Positions 17,697 to 26,295 of a stretch of 64,000 nt of DNA are shown here, one piece after another. The notes under the pieces are model-generated. The model made no database searches, was not told the origin of the DNA, and saw only the letters and a list, made by a program, of their open reading frames with translations. Position 1 is the stretch's first letter; the number at the start of each line of letters is the position of its first letter. Location: positions 62,001 through 126,000 of the forward strand of contig NZ_UUOC01000008.1 in assembly GCF_900590755.1 (NCBI RefSeq). The letters run 5' to 3'. Source of the stretch: Pseudomonas viridiflava. Lineage in GTDB: Bacteria > Pseudomonadota > Gammaproteobacteria > Pseudomonadales > Pseudomonadaceae. The position numbers and the translations under genes were made by a program.

Positions 17697-18584
17697 ATGA
17701 CCCCTCGCTCTGCCCTTGGCGCCTTGCATCTCGGCGCGCTGATGTTTGGTCTGACCGGTGTGTTTGGCAAACTGGCCAGCGCCTCGCCTTCGGTCATCGT
17801 GTTCGGTCGCGGGATTTTCGCCGTGGCGGCTTTGGCTTTCTTCGCCCGCTTTGCCAGTGCCACAGCCTGGAAAACCCTGCTCCGTGCAGACTGGCTAAGG
17901 CTGATCGTCGCAGGCATGTTGCTGGCGGCGCATTGGGTGGCGTTTTTTATCGCGGTGAAGATATCCGGCGTCGCGGTGGCGACCCTGGGCTTCGCCAGCT
18001 TCCCGGCGTTTACGGTGATTCTCGAAGGGTTGCTGTTCCGGGAGCGAATACGCAGCAATGAAATCGTGCTGGTGGTTCTGGTCAGCGTTGGCCTGGTGCT
18101 GGTCACGCCCGAGTTCGATCTGGCCAGCAAAGCTACCAGTGGTTTGCTCTGGGCGGTGTTCTCAGGGTTGACCTTCTCGCTGCTGTCGCTGGTCAATCGC
18201 GTCAGCTCCAGCCGCATCCCGGCCGTGCAAGCAGCGCTGTGTCAGAACCTGGTAGTGGCGGCCTGCTTGCTGCCGGTGGCAGCCCCGGAGCTGAGCAGCG
18301 TCTCGGCAATGGACTGGCTGTGGATAAGCCTGCTGGGGATTTTCTGTACCGGTCTGGCACATAGCCTGTTCGTGGCCAGTCTGGCGGTGATCAAGGCGCG
18401 CACCGCCGCCGTGGTGTTCGCCATGGAACCGGTTTACGGCATTACCTTCGCCTGGCTGATCTTCGCCGAAACCCCGACCCTGCGCATGCTGCTGGGTGGC
18501 GCACTGATCATTCTGGCAATTGGTATTTCGGCATTGATGAGCAGCGCAAAAGCTCCCGCATCAGCGATCGAGGCAAACCATTAA
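17697..18584 (+). CDS. EamA/DMT family transporter
   Basis: A 295-residue drug/metabolite transporter superfamily protein with ten predicted helices in two EamA repeats (about residues 8-135 and 150-283). The second repeat ends VFAMEPVYGITFAWLIFAE, the typical EamA signature. The substrate cannot be inferred. Its stop codon TAA overlaps, on the opposite strand, the stop of the Rdx-family gene, so the two genes are convergent and share their ends. Confidence 0.9.
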   Translation: MTPRSALGALHLGALMFGLTGVFGKLASASPSVIVFGRGIFAVAALAFFARFASATAWKTLLRADWLRLIVAGMLLAAHWVAFFIAVKISGVAVATLGFASFPAFTVILEGLLFRERIRSNEIVLVVLVSVGLVLVTPEFDLASKATSGLLWAVFSGLTFSLLSLVNRVSSSRIPAVQAALCQNLVVAACLLPVAAPELSSVSAMDWLWISLLGIFCTGLAHSLFVASLAVIKARTAAVVFAMEPVYGITFAWLIFAETPTLRMLLGGALIILAIGISALMSSAKAPASAIEANH

Positions 18585-18865
18585 GACGTTTTATCGTTGT
18601 GGCCCAGGTCGCGCTGGGGATCGATCTGATCCCGGACCCGTTGCTTGAGAATCTTGGCTTCCGGGAATCCGCCGTCTGCCTTGCGCTCCCAGATCTGCAC
18701 GCCATCACAACTGATGATGAACACCCCGCCAGTGCCAGGCTGCAACGAGACTTTGCCCAAGTCATCGGAAAACGTACTGAGCAGTTCCTGAGCCAACCAC
18801 GCAGCGCGCAGCAACCACTGGCATTGGGTGCAGTAGGTGATGATGATTTCGGGTTTGGTGGTCAT
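18581..18865 (-). CDS. Rdx family (SelT/SelW/SelH-like) thioredoxin-fold protein
   Basis: A 94-residue protein with the redox motif CTQC near residues 12-15 (ITYCTQCQW), followed by GTGGVFIISCDGVQIWERKADGGFPEA, which is the SelW/Rdx core. In selenoproteins the second cysteine is selenocysteine; here it is an ordinary Cys codon. The family is thought to work in thiol redox, with unknown partners. The C-terminal tail ends DLGHNDKTS. Confidence 0.88.
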   Translation of the reverse strand: MTTKPEIIITYCTQCQWLLRAAWLAQELLSTFSDDLGKVSLQPGTGGVFIISCDGVQIWERKADGGFPEAKILKQRVRDQIDPQRDLGHNDKTS

Positions 18866-18899
18866 AGGTAACCCAACTCTCTATGGCGCGCCGGATACC

Positions 18900-18971
18900 T
18901 GTAGGAGCTGCCGCAGGCTGCGAAATGTGCGTCCCTGACACACCGATTCGCAGCGTGCCGCAGCTCCTACA
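18900..18971. repeat. REP doublet (TGTAGGAGCTGCCGCAGGCT variant)
   Basis: Inverted arms of the TGTAGGAGCTGCCG family; the left arm reads GCAGGCTGCGAA and the right arm carries a matching change (GCGTGCCGCAGC), so the pair diverged from the usual form. Confidence 0.85.
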
Positions 18972-18982
18972 GTTGGGGGTAT

Positions 18983-21151
18983 TTACAACCCCGCCAATAA
19001 ATCCCGTGCGGTTTGTTGATGTTCTTCGTCAGACTCTTCCAGCACTTCCAGCAGTAACGCCCGGGCGCCGTCGATGTCGCCCTCGTCGATCAATACCTGA
19101 GCCTGATTGACTTTACTCAACGGCGCATCGTCCAGACCTAGCAGGTCGAAGTCGGAAGAGTCGTCCATGAAGCCATCCAGGAACGCATCGTCCAGGGCAT
19201 CGCTGTTGGACTCGACAATCGGCACTTCATCGGCAAAGTCGCTGAGGAATCTGTCATCCGGGATTTCCTGAACCTCAGGAAACTCGGTGAGGTTGGAGGC
19301 AAAGTCCGGGTCTTCTTCCGGCTCCGGCGCCACGGCCGGTTTGCCCCGCACACTGGCAGGAGTGTCGAACGGATCGACCAGATCCCAGTCAGCATCCAAA
19401 GACAGGCTGTCCAGGTTCAGCTGGAAATCATCAGCCGGTTCCGGATTCAAAGCCGCCGCTGCGCTTTCATCCAGTTGAGCCGGTTCTGCCGCGGCACTGC
19501 TGGCGGCCAGGGCCACGGTGACGGGCGGGATCAGCGCGGCGGCCACCTGAGGTGCATCCGTCGCGGCTTGATCTGCGAGCTTGAGCTTCGGATAGCGCGC
19601 GCGAATGTCCTCAACTTGCTGTGGCGGTACGCCGTGCTCCAGCGCATTGCGCTCTTCCTGGGCAAAACCAGCCGAGTCGTTCTGTTCACCGAGCAGTTCC
19701 AGCATCTTGATGCGGATGTCAGCGCGCTCCGGTTGCTTGATCAACGCCTCACGCAAAATCCCCATGGCTTCGGCGAAACGACCGTAGGCGATGTAGATAC
19801 TGACGCCATCCAGCGCATCAGGGGCAGCACCCGCCGGACGGGACGCCGCAGGCCGTGATGCAGCGGGCGTACTGACAGGTTGGCTGACGGGCACGACCGC
19901 AATGGGCATTTCGTAAGCCGGGACAATCGGGGTCTGAGCCGGTTTTATCAGGTTGTGCTCGGCCGAAATCGGATCCGCCGATTGCTCTTTCTGCCGGTTG
20001 CGACGTACCGAAAACGCCAGGCCCAGCAGCAGCAACAGAATGGCCACTGCACCCAGCAGCAGCGGAGAAGTCAGAATCGAATCGCCCTCAGGCTCGGCAG
20101 CAACCTGTGGTGGCGCGGCGGCGGCCGGTGCGGCAACGACAGGAGCCGTGGCTACCGGCACGACTGCCGCTGGCGGGACGGCTGACTCACGCTCGGCCAG
20201 TGCGGTTTGCAAACCGGAAATCTGCTTGTCGCGACCATCAATCTGCTCTTGCATGCTTTGCAGTTGAAGGCGCAGGTCTTCCACGGTCTTGCTCAGCGCC
20301 TGGTTTTCAATCACCGACGCTGTCAGTTGTTCGGCACTGCGCGACTGAGCAGCAGTTGCTGCGCCAGGTAGTGCTGCTGCGGCCTGAGCCGGTGCTGCAT
20401 CGACGCTGGGCAAGACTGCAGCGTCAGGCAACGCCAGGCTCTGGCCGATTTTCAGGGTTGTGCCATCGCCATTGCCGAAGGCCTGCGGGTTCAGCGCCTT
20501 GATGCCATCCGCCAACTGACTGGCCGAGCCCTTGGCGCCAGAACCCTGCACGCGCCGGGCAATGGAGTTGAGCGTGTCGCCACTGGCAACCACGTAGCGT
20601 TTGCCTTGGGAGGCCGACGGTGGGGAAACGGGCATGCGCGACTGTGGCGCAGCCTGAGCGGCGGAATCGCGATTACGACTGCTGACCGCCGCACGCCCCG
20701 CTGGCGATGTCGCCGGGTCCAGCAACAGGGTGTATTCGTGCTGCAGATCCCCATTGGGACGGCTCAACTGGACGAGAAACTGCAAATACGGTTCGGTTAC
20801 CGGCTTGTTCGACACGACGCGAATCACGCCACGGTTGCCTTTGATGACCGGGGTGAAGCGCAAATCGTTGAAAAAGAACTGACGGTCAACACCAGCCCGG
20901 GCGAAAGCCTCTGGCGAGGCGAGTTTCGCAACGATGTCTTCAGCGCTGAGACCGGCGGTTTCCACCAGCTCGATTTCCGCATTGAGCGGCTGATTAAGCG
21001 CCGAATGCAGCGTGATATCGCCCATACCCAACGCAGAGGCAAGCGTCGAGTAGAGCATCGATGCCGAAGAAATGGCGGCGATCACCAGACCACGACGAAT
21101 GGCCGTCCTGGCAAACCCTGCTGGCGTTGCCGCCTGAGAACTGTTGCGCAT
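18983..21151 (-). CDS. FimV-like peptidoglycan-binding membrane protein
   Basis: A 722-residue protein with FimV architecture. An N-terminal export segment (about residues 20-45) precedes the conserved LGMGDITLHSALNQPLNAEIEL region. Then come a LysM-type domain (about 185-245, YVVASGDTLNSIARRV), a coiled coil (about 270-320), a membrane helix at about 355-375, and a cytoplasmic part with TPR-like helices and the FimV C-terminal motif KVNQAQVLIDEGDIDGARAL. FimV organises type IV pili and polar signalling and activates adenylate cyclase in P. aeruginosa. At 722 residues it is shorter than canonical FimV (~900) and is not next to truA/asd, so it may be a second paralogue. Start ATG at 21151 has AAGGG upstream. 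Confidence 0.85.
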   Translation of the reverse strand: MRNSSQAATPAGFARTAIRRGLVIAAISSASMLYSTLASALGMGDITLHSALNQPLNAEIELVETAGLSAEDIVAKLASPEAFARAGVDRQFFFNDLRFTPVIKGNRGVIRVVSNKPVTEPYLQFLVQLSRPNGDLQHEYTLLLDPATSPAGRAAVSSRNRDSAAQAAPQSRMPVSPPSASQGKRYVVASGDTLNSIARRVQGSGAKGSASQLADGIKALNPQAFGNGDGTTLKIGQSLALPDAAVLPSVDAAPAQAAAALPGAATAAQSRSAEQLTASVIENQALSKTVEDLRLQLQSMQEQIDGRDKQISGLQTALAERESAVPPAAVVPVATAPVVAAPAAAAPPQVAAEPEGDSILTSPLLLGAVAILLLLLGLAFSVRRNRQKEQSADPISAEHNLIKPAQTPIVPAYEMPIAVVPVSQPVSTPAASRPAASRPAGAAPDALDGVSIYIAYGRFAEAMGILREALIKQPERADIRIKMLELLGEQNDSAGFAQEERNALEHGVPPQQVEDIRARYPKLKLADQAATDAPQVAAALIPPVTVALAASSAAAEPAQLDESAAAALNPEPADDFQLNLDSLSLDADWDLVDPFDTPASVRGKPAVAPEPEEDPDFASNLTEFPEVQEIPDDRFLSDFADEVPIVESNSDALDDAFLDGFMDDSSDFDLLGLDDAPLSKVNQAQVLIDEGDIDGARALLLEVLEESDEEHQQTARDLLAGL

Positions 21152-21253
21152 ACCAACCCTTATGGAAACCAAAGCAAGTTTCTCTGCAATTCAATTCAAC
21201 GCGTGGACGTCGATGTCTTGTTGCCAGTATGAGCGAGAAGGCCCGGATGTGCT

Positions 21254-21688
21254 TCAGGATCTTTCAAGGTTCGCGAGAATGCTCGTGTGGACACGCATGC
21301 AAATCCGCAAGTCTTCCTCGTCGATACCGGCGAACAACTCCACCCGCAAAGCCGTGGCGATGGCCTCGATCTGCTGAATCAGAGGACGCGCGGTGTCGCA
21401 CAGGACGATTTTCTTTGCCCGGCGATCTTCCACGACGGCATGGCGCTGCACCAGCCCCTGATTTTCAAGGCTATCAAGCAAACGCGCGAGGGTTGGGCCT
21501 TCTACGCCGACGCTCTGCGCCAGTTCGCGCTGGGTCGGCGGCTCTTCGAAACGCGCCAGGTGCAGCAAAACCAGCCAGCGAGCCTGGGAAAGCCCCAGAT
21601 CGGCCAAACGCCTGTCCAGCTCTGCGCGCCAGCCACGGGACATATTCGCCAGCTGCATCCCGAAGCGGTGTTCATCAGTCATTGGCAT
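21254..21688 (-). CDS. MarR family transcriptional regulator
   Basis: A 144-residue winged-helix repressor. The recognition part reads FEEPPTQRELAQSVGVEGPTLARLLDSLENQGLVQR and the wing RRAKKIVLCDTARP. It is close to SlyA/HosA-type MarR proteins. The start MPMTDEHRFGMQL is chosen at 21688; a second Met two codons later also works. It lies 102 bases upstream of the FimV-like gene on the same strand; whether it regulates that gene is unknown. Confidence 0.9.
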   Translation of the reverse strand: MPMTDEHRFGMQLANMSRGWRAELDRRLADLGLSQARWLVLLHLARFEEPPTQRELAQSVGVEGPTLARLLDSLENQGLVQRHAVVEDRRAKKIVLCDTARPLIQQIEAIATALRVELFAGIDEEDLRICMRVHTSILANLERS

Positions 21689-21871
21689 AGCAAACTCACG
21701 GTTCAAACTAATTATTAGCCAGCTAAGCATGGCGATGAGTGGGAGGCAAGCGTGAACAGATGGCTGAGTGTCACCAACCCTCTGACCGTTAGCCTTCGCA
21801 AGGCATCTTGTTTGATCTGTGGGAATGAGCTCGTCGTCGACGCGTGCTATCGCGCAGCAAACACAGGCCCC

Positions 21872-21955
21872 TGTAGGAGTGAGCTCGCGAGGCGGCATGT
21901 CTGCAAAAAATGTGCTGCCTGACCTGACGCTATCGCGGGCAAGCGCGCTCCTACA
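21872..21955. repeat. Mixed REP doublet
   Basis: The left arm TGTAGGAGTGAGCTCGCGAG and the right arm (reverse complement TGTAGGAGCGCGCTTGCCCG) come from two different REP subfamilies, so this doublet is hybrid or heavily diverged. The remaining bases 21689-21981 show no gene. Confidence 0.75.
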
Positions 21956-21981
21956 GATCCGGGGCGCGAGCGGTTAAACCA

Positions 21982-24111
<2,130 letters not shown>

Positions 24112-24298
24112 AAAAACCCCAGATTGTCCTGCTGCACTGCAAAGCCGGGCAGTATACCCGAGGCTTCAAAGGCAAAGGGCAGCATGGATATAAGCGGTCG
24201 AAAATTAAGCTGCAACGCATTGCGTGGCCCGCGCCGCTGGCGCCCAAGGCGCTCAGGGCCTAGAATTCAGCATCGTTTATTTCCAAGGTAGTCCGTCA

Positions 24299-24886
24299 AT
24301 GTCCTTCGCTGAGCAACTAAACCGCCTGCAAGCCTTCCTCGATGCTGATGAGCTGCATGACGAGGCACTGGACTACGTGGCCGCCCATGGCTACCTGACC
24401 GCCCTTTCCATCTGTGCCGAATCCGTCCCGGAGCGGGAATGGATCGACGCGCTGTTCTCCGAGCCACCGCATTACGCCGATGATGCCCAGCGCGAAGAAA
24501 TCGAAGGCACGCTGATCCAGTTGCAGGCGCACATTGCCCGCCAACTGGCGTCGGATGAAGAATTCGAACTGCCATGCGATCTCGATCTGGGCGACGAGCC
24601 TGATGATTCCGACCTGCGCGGCTGGTGCATCGGCTTCATGGAAGGTGTGTTCCTGCGCGAAAGCGCCTGGTTCGAAACCGCCGAAGAAGAAGTCAGCGAA
24701 ATGCTGCTGCCGATCATGGTCGGTTCCGGCCTGTTCGACGAGCAACCGGAGTTCTCCGATATCGCTCAGGACGCCAACCTGATGGACGACATGATCGTGC
24801 AGATCCCGGAAGCCCTGACTGCCCTGTATCTGCTGTGCCAGGCACCGGACGAAAAACCGGCGATCCTCAAGCCTCGTCACCACTGA
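24299..24886 (+). CDS. UPF0149/YecA family protein
   Basis: A 195-residue acidic all-helical protein of the UPF0149 (YgfB/YecA) family: FLDADELHDEALDYVAAHGYLTAL at about residues 13-36, and later DLRGWCIGFMEGVFLRESAWF. No SEC-C metal-binding tail is present, so it is a YgfB-like short form. YgfB in P. aeruginosa modulates beta-lactamase expression; whether this protein is that orthologue cannot be told. It lies 10 bases ahead of the DUF454 gene. Confidence 0.85.
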   Translation: MSFAEQLNRLQAFLDADELHDEALDYVAAHGYLTALSICAESVPEREWIDALFSEPPHYADDAQREEIEGTLIQLQAHIARQLASDEEFELPCDLDLGDEPDDSDLRGWCIGFMEGVFLRESAWFETAEEEVSEMLLPIMVGSGLFDEQPEFSDIAQDANLMDDMIVQIPEALTALYLLCQAPDEKPAILKPRHH

Positions 24887-24896
24887 GTCTGCGCCT

Positions 24897-25295
24897 ATGG
24901 CGCAGGATTCGCCGCGCACGAGTCGCAATCGATTCGTGCGCTACGCACTTCAGGGCGTTGGCTGGTTGAGCGTGGCACTGGGTGTGATCGGGATTTTCCT
25001 GCCGATCCTGCCCACCACGCCTTTCCTGTTGCTGGCCGCCGCCTGTTTTGCCCGCAGCTCCCCTCGCTTCTATCACTGGCTGGTCAATCACAAGCGACTC
25101 GGCCCGTGGATCCGCGACTATCTGGAAGGCAACGGCATCCCGCTCAAGGGCAAGGTCTACGCTATTGTCACGATGTGGTTCAGCATCGCCCTGTCCTGCT
25201 ATCTGGTTCCGCTGCTCTGGGCGCGGGTGTTCATGCTGATCAGCGCGGTGCTGGTGACGGTTTATATCCTGCGGCAGAAGACGTTGCGGCGGTGA
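24897..25295 (+). CDS. YbaN/DUF454 family inner membrane protein
   Basis: A 132-residue membrane protein with the DUF454 core GVIGIFLPILPTTPFLLLAAACFARSSPRFYHWL (about residues 28-61), a cytoplasmic loop WIRDYLEGNGIPLKGK, and two further helices. Function unknown in bacteria. It follows the UPF0149 gene by 10 bases and is probably co-transcribed. Confidence 0.88.
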   Translation: MAQDSPRTSRNRFVRYALQGVGWLSVALGVIGIFLPILPTTPFLLLAAACFARSSPRFYHWLVNHKRLGPWIRDYLEGNGIPLKGKVYAIVTMWFSIALSCYLVPLLWARVFMLISAVLVTVYILRQKTLRR

Positions 25296-25344
25296 TTTGA
25301 AGGTTGTGCAGTTCCCCTGTGGGAGCGGTGCGCTCAGGTCATTT

Positions 25345-25640
25345 TGTGTACATATCCATTTCTGCGGTTATGGCCGCTATGGGTTGCGCTTTTACAGCGC
25401 CTCACTTTTGAAAAGCCCAAAAGTAAGCAAAAGGCTCTTGCCCACCACTCGGTCCCTCGCCTAGGCTCGGCATACCCGTAATCCGACATTGATTCGGCGG
25501 GCCGCCGCGAAGGGCCATCCCTGGCCCAGCGCGGCTAAAACGGCATCCTGCCGGTTTGCCCGCCGCCTCAATGTCGGCTTCCGGCCAGCGTGGTTTCACG
25601 GGGCGCTTAAGATCAAAAGCCAAATCAAAAGCGCGCGAGG
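25345..25640 (-). repeat. Dispersed ~300 bp repeat, copy B (inverted)
   Basis: Reverse-oriented relative to copies A and C. From left to right it runs GTACATATCC, GCGCCTCACTTTTGAAAAGC, TGCCCGTAATCC-like CCGTAATCCGACATTGATTC, GGGCCATCCCTGGCCCAGCG and ends GGGGCGCTTAAGATCAAAAG. The TTGATC-repeat end is shorter than in copy A. Confidence 0.8.
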
Positions 25641-25816
25641 CGGCCTGAAAGCCGGCCTGTGTTGTGTGAACTTCCGCGCTTTCTTCGGTGTGTGTTCCAT
25701 TGCCTTCGCGAATGAATTCGCTCCCACGGGTTTGACGATCAACCCACGATTAACACAAGCCCCTGTAGGAGCGCACGAGCACCGCGAGGCCGCGTACCCA
25801 AGGCTGACGCGGTCCC

Positions 25817-25895
25817 TGTAGGAGCGAACTTGTTCGCGAGGCGATATTTCTGCGTACGCAGGTCCATCGCCCTCGCCAACAAGTTGGCTCCTACA
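25817..25895. repeat. REP doublet with unlike arms
   Basis: Left arm TGTAGGAGCGAACTTGTTCG and right arm (reverse complement) TGTAGGAGCCAACTTGTTGG differ by compensating changes inside the hairpin, so each arm can still fold on itself. Confidence 0.8.
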
Positions 25896-25904
25896 GGGAT
25901 ACGG

Positions 25905-26206
25905 TTCTGCTGTTGATCTTGCTGTTGATCTGGCTTTTGATCTGAGGCGCCCCGTCAAACCACGCTGGCCGGAATTCGATATTGATTCGGCGGCGCAAAC
26001 CGGCATGGATGCCGGTTTAGCCGCGCTGGGCCAGGGATGGCCCTTCGCGGCGGCCCGCCGAATCAATGTCGGATTACGGGCATGCCGAGCCTAGGCGAGG
26101 GACCGAGTGGTGGGGCAAGAGCGTTTTGCTTACTTTTGCGCTCTATCAAAAGTGAGGCGCCGTAAGGGCGCAACCATAATTCCAGCACACCTTGATAATG
26201 GATATG
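25905..26206 (+). repeat. Dispersed ~300 bp repeat, copy C
   Basis: Same orientation as copy A: TTGATCTTGCTGTTGATCTG, GCGCCCCGTCAAACCACGCT, GCATGGATGCCGGTTTAGCC, TCAATGTCGGATTACGGGCA and TGAGGCGCCGTAAGGGCGCA. Together with copy B it forms a large inverted repeat separated by about 265 bases. Confidence 0.8.
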
Positions 26207-26295
26207 CCCTCAGTTTAGTTCAGAAAGGGGTCCAGCCTTATCGTCCGGATGCGGCCCAGACCAAGCCTCGCTCCAACGGAAATACGCAACAGCAA

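Larger units (their letters stand above)
25296..26295. other. 1 kb repeat-rich gene-free region
   Basis: No credible gene. It holds a lone TGTGGGAGCGGTGC arm (25318), copy B of the dispersed repeat in reverse orientation, a lone GAATTCGCTCCCAC arm (about 25710), a half REP at 25764, a mixed REP doublet (25817-25895) and copy C of the dispersed repeat. The adhesin gene ends at its right border. Confidence 0.8.

Noticed and set aside
18581..18865. Selenoprotein
   Set aside because: The motif is CTQC with ordinary Cys codons. No in-frame TGA or SECIS-like hairpin is needed.
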